A stretch of 22,643 bases of DNA from Clostridia bacterium (GTDB taxonomy: Bacteria; Bacillota; Clostridia; Peptostreptococcales; Anaerovoracaceae), in assembly GCA_024682015.1 (NCBI GenBank), contig JAIKZT010000037.1:1-22643 (forward strand). Reading direction: 5' to 3'. Both the position numbers and the translations under genes were made by a program. Under the pieces are notes generated by a model, which saw only the letters and a list, made by a program, of their open reading frames with translations, had not been told where the DNA came from and did no database searches. Shown here piece by piece: positions 14,757-21,312 of this stretch; position 1 is the first letter of the stretch, and each line of letters opens with the position of its first letter.

Positions 14757-15255
14757 GTTCGACATCGTCAAGAAGGTGGCGCGCCCCGCGGCGAAAGCCA
14801 AAGGGCTGACCCTGCGCAGCGTCAGGAGCCAGGCGGATCCCGCCGGCACGGCGGCGATCCTCGTGGCGGACAGCTACAGGGACGTGCGCGAGAGCCTGGA
14901 GAACCACCGCATGCTGAAGGCTGTGGACATCAGCAGCCGCCTGCGGGGACGCAGCCTGGAGATCTTTGCCGCAGGGGGCGCAGAGTCCATCTCCGTGCTC
15001 ATGGACTTTCTGGCCACGCTGCGCTTCAACACCGAGGACGCCTGTGAAGCGGCGGAATTCTTCACGCGGTATCTGGCGGAAGGCTGCGAGAGCGGCATCC
15101 GCGCGCTTTCCATCGACTGGACGCCGGACGACATCCGCATCGCGTGCAGCTGCGAGCTGCAGCCAGGCGATACGCCCCAGGCGGTCTACGCGTACGTTTC
15201 ATCGCTTCTGGACCGCTACGACATGGGGATCATCAAGCCGGCGGAAGAATCCTGA
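14746..15255 (+). CDS. Hypothetical protein, 169 residues
   Basis: I do not recognise this family. The predicted product is soluble, with no signal peptide or membrane segment, and mixed alpha/beta character. It opens MDIKFDIVKKVARPAAKAKG; a segment ILVADSYRDVRESLENHRM follows, then an Ala/Leu-rich helix region and an acidic C-terminus (SIDWTPDDIRIACSCEL). It overlaps the CapA gene by 11 bases and has only a poor ribosome site, so translation probably depends on coupling. It is the only complete gene here that stops with TGA, and a terminator follows 14 bases later. Gene context alone makes it a likely partner of one of the upstream products. Confidence 0.75.
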   Translation: MDIKFDIVKKVARPAAKAKGLTLRSVRSQADPAGTAAILVADSYRDVRESLENHRMLKAVDISSRLRGRSLEIFAAGGAESISVLMDFLATLRFNTEDACEAAEFFTRYLAEGCESGIRALSIDWTPDDIRIACSCELQPGDTPQAVYAYVSSLLDRYDMGIIKPAEES

Positions 15256-15269
15256 ACAGTATGAAATGA

Positions 15270-15305
15270 GGACGGATGATGCGGCTGCCTTATCCGCCCT
15301 TTTTT
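15270..15305 (+). terminator. Intrinsic terminator of the six-gene operon
   Basis: GGACGGAT (15270-15277) pairs with ATCCGCCC (15292-15299), with one A-C mismatch, and is followed by six T residues (15300-15305). Confidence 0.75.
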
Positions 15306-15311
15306 GCCTTC

Positions 15312-15427
15312 GGGGTCCTGTCTCCAACACATCCTCATCTTCGACGCGCGCTGGTCCGCGACCGCAGCCAACCAGGGAGTCACGGCTCTGCGCGGCGCGT
15401 CTCGATGAGCCTCTTTGGAGCCACCCC
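15312..15427. ncRNA. Candidate structured RNA or large imperfect inverted repeat
   Basis: Nested complementary arms fold this stretch: GGGGT 15312-15316 / ACCCC 15423-15427; CTCCAA 15322-15327 / TTGGAG 15415-15420; CTCATC 15334-15339 / GATGAG 15404-15409; GACGCGC 15343-15349 / GCGCGTC 15395-15401; and inside, CTGGT 15351-15355 / ACCAG 15371-15375. The internal loops are small. No credible protein gene overlaps it. No promoter is evident and all pairs are Watson-Crick, so the strand, and whether it acts as RNA or DNA, is open. Confidence 0.35.
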
Positions 15428-15562
15428 TCCGGCTGGGAAACCGATAGTTTGGGGTATATTCACTATATGTGGTAGGGCGGGGCAAACGCGCTCCCCCATG
15501 GATAGAAGAACAGGAAACACGAGGATGTGTGTGCGGCACTCGGCCGCGGCAGACCGGAAGTG

Positions 15563-15604
15563 AAAAGCCCCAAAAGCCTTGATTTGCAAGCTTTCGGGGC
15601 TTTT
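15563..15604 (+). terminator. Strong hairpin terminator with no protein gene upstream
   Basis: AAAAGCCCC (15563-15571) pairs with GGGGCTTTT (15596-15604); inside, AAAGC (15573-15577) pairs with GCTTT (15590-15594) and TTG with CAA further in. T-rich sequence follows (15611-15627). The A-runs and T-runs make it potentially bidirectional. No coding gene between 15306 and 15562 explains it, so it may end a small RNA or shield the ribosomal promoter from readthrough. Confidence 0.8.
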
Positions 15605-15605
15605 A

Positions 15606-15674
15606 AAATTTTTTCAAATTTTTTTGATTTTCTTTCATTTTTCGCTTGCATCCCCAAGGTGTTTGTGGTATTTT
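15606..15674 (+). promoter_or_regulatory. Probable S10 operon promoter with A/T-rich UP-like tract
   Basis: A nearly pure A/T and pyrimidine stretch (15606-15642) lies just ahead of a weak -35 (TTGCAT, 15646-15651). After exactly 17 bases comes TATTTT (15669-15674). Initiation would fall near 15680, where the leader starts with GGGCTTG. A/T tracts upstream of -35 are known UP elements at strong ribosomal promoters; this instance is inferred from position only. Confidence 0.6.
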
Positions 15675-15678
15675 AATA

Positions 15679-16020
15679 GGGCTTGCTTCGGGCGGGCTGC
15701 GTATGCAGAAAACGGCGAGATCCGTTGAAAACACTGCAAAACAAGGCCAAAAGCCCAGCGTAGAAGCAGAAAGTTGCAGAGCCATCTGGGAATTTCTGCC
15801 GAGAATTGTCAGCCCAAAAGAGGCTGGCGAAGGAGTTCTCGCATTTTTGCTTTGAGGTGAAAAATGGGATACACACGGAAGTGTGTACAGCAGGCATCAA
15901 AACCCGCGAGCCCTTGAATTTCAAGGCAATGCGACAGAAAAGCCTCGCACAGACATGGCGAAAATGTGCGAAATCAGACGAAGCGAAGGCTTCGCAGCAA
16001 ACAAGGAGGAAAAAAGAACA
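15679..16020 (+). promoter_or_regulatory. Structured 5' leader RNA of the S10 ribosomal operon
   Basis: No credible gene lies here; the roughly 340 bases are filled with hairpins. GGGCTT (15679-15684) pairs with AAGCCC (15751-15756) and encloses CTGC/GCAG (15697-15708) and AACGG/CCGTT (15711-15726). Next come GCAGAAA/TTTCTGC (15766-15799) with inner CAGA/TCTG, then CGAGAATT/AGTTCTCG stacked on GTCAGCC/GGCTGGC (15800-15841) with two G-U pairs and a 5-base bulge. CATTTTT/AAAAATG (15842-15866), TACACAC/GTGTGTA with a GGAA loop (15870-15887) and CCTTGA/TCAAGG (15912-15926) follow. Last are alternative stems at 15930-15971 and CGAAGC/GCTTCG (15979-15994), just before AAGGAGG (16003-16009). An r-protein autoregulatory leader is the natural guess (E. 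coli S10 uses L4); the ligand is unknown. Confidence 0.6.
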
Positions 16021-16329
16021 ATGAGTAGTCAGAAAATCAGAGTCAGACTCAAGGCTTACGACCACAAGGCCCTCGACAGCTCCGCAGCGCGGATCGTCGA
16101 AACCGCCAAGAAGACCGGCGCGGAAGTTTCCGGCCCCATCCCTCTCCCCACCGAGAAGGAGGTCGTAACGATCCTGAGAGCGGTCCACAAGTACAAGGAC
16201 TCCAGAGAGCAGTTCGAGCAGCGGACCCACAAGAGACTCATCGATATCCTGAACCCGACGCCCAAGACCATCGACGCGCTCACGAAGCTCGACATGCCCG
16301 CCGGCGTGGATATCGAAATCAAACTGTAA
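16021..16329 (+). CDS. rpsJ: 30S ribosomal protein S10
   Basis: Small-subunit head protein and, with NusB, an antitermination factor. The 102 residues match the family: KIRVRLKAYDHKALD, GPIPLPTEKEVVTILRAVHK and EQRTHKRLIDI. The start follows AAGGAGG (16003-16009) by 11 bases; the frame is open further upstream only through the leader RNA. First gene of the ribosomal cluster, followed by an unusually long 82-base gap before rplC. Confidence 0.97.
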   Translation: MSSQKIRVRLKAYDHKALDSSAARIVETAKKTGAEVSGPIPLPTEKEVVTILRAVHKYKDSREQFEQRTHKRLIDILNPTPKTIDALTKLDMPAGVDIEIKL

Positions 16330-16367
16330 GTACAAGCGTAACAATAGATTACCGACGTGCTTAGTAT

Positions 16368-16385
16368 GATTACCCCAAAGTAATC
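16368..16385 (+). other. Hairpin in the rpsJ-rplC gap
   Basis: GATTAC (16368-16373) pairs with GTAATC (16380-16385) across CCCAAA. A second GATTAC copy stands at 16347-16352 and could compete for the same partner. The 82-base gap is the largest inside the ribosomal cluster, and no U-run follows the stem, so this is not a plain terminator. Attenuation or mRNA processing is possible. Confidence 0.4.
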
Positions 16386-16411
16386 CGCTGTAAGAACTAG
16401 GAGGAAAAAGA

Positions 16412-17047
16412 ATGAAAGGTTTACTTGGAAAGAAGATCGGGATGACCCAGATCTTTTCCGAAGCAGGAGAGATGATCCCTGTCACAGTCATCGAAGCGGG
16501 CCCCTGCGTGGTCACCCAGCTTAAGACTGAAGAGACCGACGGCTACAAGGCAGTCCAGCTCGGTTTCGAAGATCAGAAGGAACACAGACTCACAAAGCCC
16601 CTGAAGGGTCACTTCGCCAAGGCCGGCACGGCCTGCAAGAAGTACCTGGGCGAGTTCAGACTCGAAGACGGCGAAAGCTACGAGCTCGGCCAGACCGTTA
16701 CGGTCGCCGATTTCGAAGAAGGCGCGAAGCTGGACATCACCGGCACGTCCAAGGGTAAGGGAACGCAGGGCAACATCAAGCGTCATCATCACAGACGCGG
16801 ACCGATGACCCACGGCTCCAAGCACAAGAGACTCCCCGGCGGCCTGGCGGCTGCCACCTATCCCTCCCGCGTGTTCCTCGGCAACGAGGCGCCCGGCCGG
16901 ACAGGCAGAGATACAGTAACGATGCAGAACTTAGAACTTGTTAAGGTCATCGCCGACAGAAACCTGATGCTCGTCAAGGGCGCTGTTCCCGGAAACAAGG
17001 GCGGACTTCTCCGCATCAAGTATGCAGTCAAGGGACAGACCAAATAA
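16412..17047 (+). CDS. rplC: 50S ribosomal protein L3
   Basis: Early-assembling large-subunit protein whose loop reaches the peptidyl transferase region. The 211 residues begin MKGLLGKKIGMTQIF and contain KGKGTQGNIKRHHHRRGPMTHGSK and the GRTGRDTVTMQNLELVKV end, all typical. AGGAGG precedes the start by a normal distance. Normal order between rpsJ and rplD. Confidence 0.97.
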   Translation: MKGLLGKKIGMTQIFSEAGEMIPVTVIEAGPCVVTQLKTEETDGYKAVQLGFEDQKEHRLTKPLKGHFAKAGTACKKYLGEFRLEDGESYELGQTVTVADFEEGAKLDITGTSKGKGTQGNIKRHHHRRGPMTHGSKHKRLPGGLAAATYPSRVFLGNEAPGRTGRDTVTMQNLELVKVIADRNLMLVKGAVPGNKGGLLRIKYAVKGQTK

Positions 17048-17070
17048 CGGGTTAGAAAGGAGAAGTCACA

Positions 17071-17694
17071 ATGGCAAAAGTTACTATGTTAACCATGGCC
17101 GGCGCTGAAGCAGGCACCATCGAACTGAGCGATGCCATCTTCGGAATCGAGCCCAATGAATACGCAGTACACGCGATCATCAAGAACTACCTGGCTAACC
17201 AGAGACAGGGCACTCAGTCCGCAAAGACCAGAGGTGATGTCCGCGGAGGCGGCAGAAAGCCGTTCCGTCAGAAGGGGACCGGCCGCCACAGACAGGGCAG
17301 CACCACGGATCCTTCCCAGGTCGGCGGCGGCGTCGCATTCGCGCCCAAGCCCAGAAGCTACCGCTACACGGTGCCCAAGAAGCTGAAGAGACTCGCGATG
17401 TTCTCCGCTCTGTCTTCCAAGGTCATCGATAACGAGATCGTCGTTCTCGACAAGCTGGAACTGGCCGAGCCGAAGACGAAGGACATGATCAAGGTCCTCG
17501 AAGCGGTCAAGGCCGAAAAGAAGGCCCTCATCGTCACCGCCGAGAACAACGACAACGTCATCAAGAGCGCAGCCAACATCCCCGGCGTTCAGACGACCAC
17601 CGTCGGACAGATGAACGTCTACGAAATCATCAACCACGGCAGCTTCATCATCACCAAGGATGCGGTTGCGAAACTGGAGGAGGTGTACGCATAA
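17071..17694 (+). CDS. rplD: 50S ribosomal protein L4
   Basis: Binds 23S rRNA and lines the exit tunnel through its long loop, visible as RGGGRKPFRQKGTGRHRQGS. The 207-residue length is normal. In E. coli L4 also represses its own S10 operon through the leader, so it is the first candidate ligand for the leader RNA here (inference). Its TAA overlaps the rplW start by one base. Confidence 0.97.
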   Translation: MAKVTMLTMAGAEAGTIELSDAIFGIEPNEYAVHAIIKNYLANQRQGTQSAKTRGDVRGGGRKPFRQKGTGRHRQGSTTDPSQVGGGVAFAPKPRSYRYTVPKKLKRLAMFSALSSKVIDNEIVVLDKLELAEPKTKDMIKVLEAVKAEKKALIVTAENNDNVIKSAANIPGVQTTTVGQMNVYEIINHGSFIITKDAVAKLEEVYA

Positions 17695-17984
17695 TGAGAA
17701 CTCCTTACGACGTGATCATCACACCGGTCATCACCGAAAAAGCCATGGATGATGCCGCTGACAAGAAATACACATTCAAGGTCGCGGCCGACGCCACCAA
17801 GCCCGAGATCAAGGCCGCTGTCGAAGAAGCCTTCGGCGTAACGGTGGTAAAGGTCAACGTAAGCAATTACGACGGCAAGATCAAGAGACAAGGAAAGTAT
17901 GTTGGCAGAACGCCCGGCTACAAGAAGGCGACTGTAACGCTCTCCGAATCCAGCAAGACGATCGAGTTCTTCGAAGGACTCTAA
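17694..17984 (+). CDS. rplW: 50S ribosomal protein L23
   Basis: Exit-tunnel rim protein that docks trigger factor and the signal recognition particle. The 96 residues show PYDVIITPVITEKAMD at the start and the tail KATVTLSESSKTIEFFEGL. Overlaps rplD (TAATG), so translation is coupled. AGGAGG for the next gene follows its stop. Confidence 0.97.
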   Translation: MRTPYDVIITPVITEKAMDDAADKKYTFKVAADATKPEIKAAVEEAFGVTVVKVNVSNYDGKIKRQGKYVGRTPGYKKATVTLSESSKTIEFFEGL

Positions 17985-18002
17985 AGCAGGAGGAAGTAAA
18001 CA

Positions 18003-18836
18003 ATGGGTATTAAGAAATATAAGCCGACTACTCCGGGTCTGAGAGGGATGACAGTCTCCACTTTCGAAGAGATCACCGCCTCCGCCCCCGAAAAGTCCTT
18101 AACGGTCACGCTGAAGAAGAACGCCGGCCGTAACAACAGAGGCTGCATCACCGTTCGCCACCAGGGCGGCGGCACGCGCCACAAGTACAGAATCATCGAC
18201 TTCAAGAGAAACAAGGACGATATCCCCGCGACGGTCAAGACCATCGAGTATGACCCGAACAGAACCGCCAACATCGCGCTGGTCTGCTACGCGGACGGCG
18301 AGAAGAGATACATCATCGCTCCCAACGGCCTGAAGGTCGGCGACGTTCTCTTCAGCGGCGCGGGCGCCGACATCAAGGTCGGCAACGCCCTGCCTCTCGC
18401 GAACATCCCCGTGGGTACCATCATCCACAACATCGAGCTGAAGGCCGGCAAGGGCGCTCAGCTGTGCAGAGCGGCCGGCAACGGCGCTCAGCTCATGGCC
18501 AAGGAAGGCCAGTACGCGCAGGTCCGCCTGCCGTCCGGCGAAGTTCGCAAAATTGCAATGAACTGCAGAGCGACTATCGGCGAAGTCGGCAACATCGATC
18601 ACGAGCTCATTTCCATCGGCAAGGCCGGCAGAAAGAGACACATGGGTATCCGCCCGACGGTCAGAGGTTCCGTCATGAACCCGAACGACCATCCTCATGG
18701 CGGCGGCGAAGGCAAGGCACCCGTTGGCCGTCCCGGCCCGGTAACGCCTTGGGGCAAGCCTGCTCTCGGCTACAAGACGAGAAAGAAGAACAAGGCTTCC
18801 AACCAGTACATCGTCAAGAGAAGAAATCAGAAGTAG
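18003..18836 (+). CDS. rplB: 50S ribosomal protein L2
   Basis: Core large-subunit protein needed for subunit joining and peptidyl transferase integrity. The 277 residues include GIKKYKPTTPGLRGMT, HQGGGTRHKYRIIDFKR and the conserved histidine motif NPNDHPHGGGEGKAPVGR near the C-terminus, then a basic tail. Family versions usually read NPVDHPHGG; Asn replaces Val here, a minor change. Stops with TAG. Confidence 0.97.
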   Translation: MGIKKYKPTTPGLRGMTVSTFEEITASAPEKSLTVTLKKNAGRNNRGCITVRHQGGGTRHKYRIIDFKRNKDDIPATVKTIEYDPNRTANIALVCYADGEKRYIIAPNGLKVGDVLFSGAGADIKVGNALPLANIPVGTIIHNIELKAGKGAQLCRAAGNGAQLMAKEGQYAQVRLPSGEVRKIAMNCRATIGEVGNIDHELISIGKAGRKRHMGIRPTVRGSVMNPNDHPHGGGEGKAPVGRPGPVTPWGKPALGYKTRKKNKASNQYIVKRRNQK

Positions 18837-18857
18837 TTGAAGGAGGATACATAAGTA

Positions 18858-19130
18858 ATGAGCAGATCCTTAAAGAAGGGCCCGTTCGTAGACAGAAAGC
18901 TGCTTAAAGCGATCGACGATATGAACGCCGCCAACGACAAAAAGGTTATTAAGACTTGGTCCCGGCCGTCAACGATCTTCCCCCAGATGGTAGGCCACAC
19001 GATCGCGGTGTACGACGGTAAAAAGCACGTGCCCGTATATATCACGGAAGACATGGTGGGTCACCGCCTCGGCGAATTCGCTCCCACCAGAACATTCAGA
19101 GGACATGCTGGTTCCTCCAAGGTTAAGTAG
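18858..19130 (+). CDS. rpsS: 30S ribosomal protein S19
   Basis: Head protein of the small subunit that forms a complex with S13 near the A and P sites. The 90 residues read SRSLKKGPFVDRKLL, WSRPSTIFPQMVGHTIAVY and GEFAPTRTFRGHAG, the standard family pattern. AGGAGG at 18841-18846 lies 11 bases from the start. Stops with TAG. Confidence 0.97.
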   Translation: MSRSLKKGPFVDRKLLKAIDDMNAANDKKVIKTWSRPSTIFPQMVGHTIAVYDGKKHVPVYITEDMVGHRLGEFAPTRTFRGHAGSSKVK

Positions 19131-19144
19131 AAAGGAGATATATC

Positions 19145-19477
19145 ATGGAAGCTAAGGCAATCGCCAAGTACGTAAGAATGTCTCCGACCAAGCTCGCCCC
19201 CATCACCGATCTGGTCCGGGGCAAGGACCTTCAGGAGGCACTGACCATTTTAAAGTTCACGCCCGGCAAGGCATCCGAACTCGTTGAGAAGGTTGTCCAG
19301 TCCGCAGCAGCGAACGCTGAAAACAATCACGAAATGGACGTTTCCAAGCTCTACGTCGCGGAGATCTACGCGAACAAGGGCCCCACGATGAAGCGCTGGA
19401 GAGCCGGCGCCCAGGGCAGAGCGGGAATGATCCTCAAGAGAAGCAGTCACATCGGCGTAACTTTAAAAGAGAGATAA
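19145..19477 (+). CDS. rplV: 50S ribosomal protein L22
   Basis: Tunnel-lining large-subunit protein. The 110 residues contain KYVRMSPTKLAPITDLVRGK, AAANAENNHEMD and the loop end GPTMKRWRAGAQGRAG, where macrolide-resistance changes occur in the family. The sequence here is normal by eye. AAAGGAG precedes the start. Confidence 0.97.
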   Translation: MEAKAIAKYVRMSPTKLAPITDLVRGKDLQEALTILKFTPGKASELVEKVVQSAAANAENNHEMDVSKLYVAEIYANKGPTMKRWRAGAQGRAGMILKRSSHIGVTLKER

Positions 19478-19492
19478 TCTAGGAGGTTAGTA

Positions 19493-20377
19493 ATGGGTCA
19501 GAAAGTTAGCCCGCATGGATTCAGAGTGGGCGTCATAAAAGACTGGGATTCCAAATGGTACGCGAACAAGAAGAACTTCTCTGATTATCTCGTCGAAGAC
19601 AGCAAGGTCAGAGAATACATCAAGAAGAAGCTCTATCTCGCGGGCGTATCCAAGGTGGTCATCGAAAGAGCTGCCGAGAACCAGATGAGGATCAACGTTC
19701 TCACCGCGAAGCCCGGTATGGTCATCGGCCGCGGCGGCGACGGCATCGATCAGCTCAAGAGCGAAGTCGAAAAGCTCACCGGCAAGACCGTTTCCCTGAA
19801 TATCGTAGAACTGAGAAGACCGGAGACGGATGCGCTGCTCACCGCAGAGAGCATCGCTCAGGCGCTCGAAAAGAGAGTTTCCTTCAGAAGAGCCATGAAG
19901 CAGGCCATCCAGAGAACCATGCAGGCCGGCTGCAAGGGCATCAAGGTGGTCATCAGCGGCCGCGTCGGCGGCGCCGAGATCGCCAGAAGCGAAAAGTATT
20001 CCGAAGGCAACGTTCCTCTGCACACCCTGCGAGCCAATATCGACTACGGGTTCACCGAAGCCGATACGCAGTACGGCCGCATCGGCGTCAAGGTATGGAT
20101 CAACAACGGTGAAGTCCTCGAAAAGGGCCTCATCCCCGCCATCCCCGAGGAAAAGGAAAACAAGCGCGGCGAAGGCCGCAGGGGAGACCGCCGTCAGAGA
20201 AGAGACGGTGACCGTCCCAGAAGAGAACGCGGCGAAGGCAGAAGAGGCGGCCGTTTCGAGGAAAAGCCCGTCAAGAAGTACGAGAATCCGAGAAAGCGCC
20301 CCGCGAAGCCCGCTCCCGCACCGGTAGTAGAAGAACCTGCAGTCGAAGCGGAATCCTCCGCCCCCGCAGAAGAATAA
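19493..20377 (+). CDS. rpsC: 30S ribosomal protein S3 with long charged C-terminal extension
   Basis: Small-subunit head protein at the mRNA entry site, with a KH domain (around residues 40-110, including VIGRGGDGIDQLKSEVEKLT) and the C-terminal S3 domain (GRVGGAEIARSEKYSEG). The core ends near residue 218. About 76 residues follow that are not part of the usual S3: an Arg/Gly/Glu-rich stretch with RG repeats (GEGRRGDRRQRRDGD, GEGRRGGRFEE), then a Pro/Ala/Glu tail. The extension is in frame, uses similar codons and reaches its stop 18 bases before rplP, so it is not a frameshift product. AGGAGG precedes the start. Confidence 0.96.
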   Translation: MGQKVSPHGFRVGVIKDWDSKWYANKKNFSDYLVEDSKVREYIKKKLYLAGVSKVVIERAAENQMRINVLTAKPGMVIGRGGDGIDQLKSEVEKLTGKTVSLNIVELRRPETDALLTAESIAQALEKRVSFRRAMKQAIQRTMQAGCKGIKVVISGRVGGAEIARSEKYSEGNVPLHTLRANIDYGFTEADTQYGRIGVKVWINNGEVLEKGLIPAIPEEKENKRGEGRRGDRRQRRDGDRPRRERGEGRRGGRFEEKPVKKYENPRKRPAKPAPAPVVEEPAVEAESSAPAEE

Positions 20378-20395
20378 GGAAGGAGGACACGCTTT

Positions 20396-20824
20396 ATGTT
20401 AATGCCCAAGCGCGTTAAGTACAGAAGACAGCACAGAGGCAGAATGACAGGCATCGCCACCAAGGGCAACAACGTTACCTACGGTGAATTCGGCCTCGTC
20501 GCTCTGGAGCCCGCCTGGATCACCGCGAACCAGATCGAGGCAGCCCGTATCGCCATGACCCGTTCCATCAGAAGAGGCGGTCAGGTGTACATCAAGATCT
20601 TCCCCCACAAGTCCGTCACGAAGAAGCCCGCTGAAGTCCGTATGGGTTCCGGTAAAGGTGCTCCTGACCATTGGGTAGCAGTGGTCAAGCCCGGCAGGGT
20701 CATGTTTGAGATCGGCGGCGTTGGCGAGGAAGCCGCGAAGGAAGCTATGCGTCTCGCGATGCACAAGCTCCCCATCAAGTGCAAATTCGTCAGAAAAGCT
20801 GACCAGAAGGATGGTGAAGCATAA
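20396..20824 (+). CDS. rplP: 50S ribosomal protein L16
   Basis: Large-subunit protein near the A-site tRNA. The 142 residues start MLMPKRVKYRRQHRGRM, as is standard, so the first of the two nearby ATGs is used. FPHKSVTKKPAEVRMGSGKG is the conserved centre, including the arginine hydroxylated in some bacteria. AGGAGG precedes. Its TAA overlaps rpmC by one base. Confidence 0.97.
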   Translation: MLMPKRVKYRRQHRGRMTGIATKGNNVTYGEFGLVALEPAWITANQIEAARIAMTRSIRRGGQVYIKIFPHKSVTKKPAEVRMGSGKGAPDHWVAVVKPGRVMFEIGGVGEEAAKEAMRLAMHKLPIKCKFVRKADQKDGEA

Positions 20825-21024
20825 TGAAAATCGACAAGGTAAGAAATATGAGCCAGGCCGAGCTTGCTTCCGAAGAACTGAAGCTCAAGAAGGAACTCTT
20901 CAACCTGAGATTCCAGCACGTCACCGGCCAGCTTGAGAACCCCCTCAAGATGAGGGAAGTCAAGAGAGATATCGCCAGAGTCAAGACCGCGCTCCGTGAA
21001 AAAGAGCTCGCGGCCGGAAAGTAA
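20824..21024 (+). CDS. rpmC: 50S ribosomal protein L29
   Basis: Small helical-hairpin protein (66 residues) at the tunnel exit, near the trigger-factor site. LKKELFNLRFQHVTGQLENP is the family core. Starts in the TAATG overlap with rplP. Confidence 0.96.
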   Translation: MKIDKVRNMSQAELASEELKLKKELFNLRFQHVTGQLENPLKMREVKRDIARVKTALREKELAAGK

Positions 21025-21043
21025 CTGAAAGGAGGAAGCGAGA

Positions 21044-21301
21044 ATGTCTGACAGAAACAGAAGAAAGACGCTGGTCGGCATCGTCACCAGCAACAAGATG
21101 GACAAGTCCATCGTCGTGTCGATCGAAGAAACCCGTCGCCACCCCCTTTACGGTAAATCCACGAAGATCACCAAGAAGTTCATGGCTCACGACGAGAACA
21201 ACGAATGCCAGATCGGCGATAAAGTAAGAATCATGGAAACGAGACCCCTCTCCAAGTCCAAGAGATGGAGACTGGTGGAAGTCGTTGAAAAGGTCAAGTA
21301 A
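21044..21301 (+). CDS. rpsQ: 30S ribosomal protein S17
   Basis: Primary 16S rRNA binder of the OB fold, 85 residues. RRKTLVGIVTSNKMDKSIVV and HPLYGKSTKITKKFMAHDE are characteristic. AAAGGAGG precedes the start, and the gap from rpmC is 19 bases. Confidence 0.97.
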   Translation: MSDRNRRKTLVGIVTSNKMDKSIVVSIEETRRHPLYGKSTKITKKFMAHDENNECQIGDKVRIMETRPLSKSKRWRLVEVVEKVK

Positions 21302-21312
21302 GGAGGCGCCAG

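Noticed and set aside
15276..15563. 95-codon frame in the gene-free region
   Set aside because: It begins inside the operon terminator and has Arg/Pro-rich, non-protein-like composition with no ribosome site.
15305..15604. Known small RNA (SRP RNA, tmRNA, RNase P RNA or 6S RNA)
   Set aside because: None of the hallmark sequences of SRP RNA, tmRNA or RNase P RNA was found. The long-arm shape only vaguely recalls 6S RNA, and size and promoter do not support it.
15806..16024. 72-codon frame running into rpsJ
   Set aside because: It starts with TTG without a ribosome site, lies inside the folded leader RNA and overlaps the rpsJ start in another frame.
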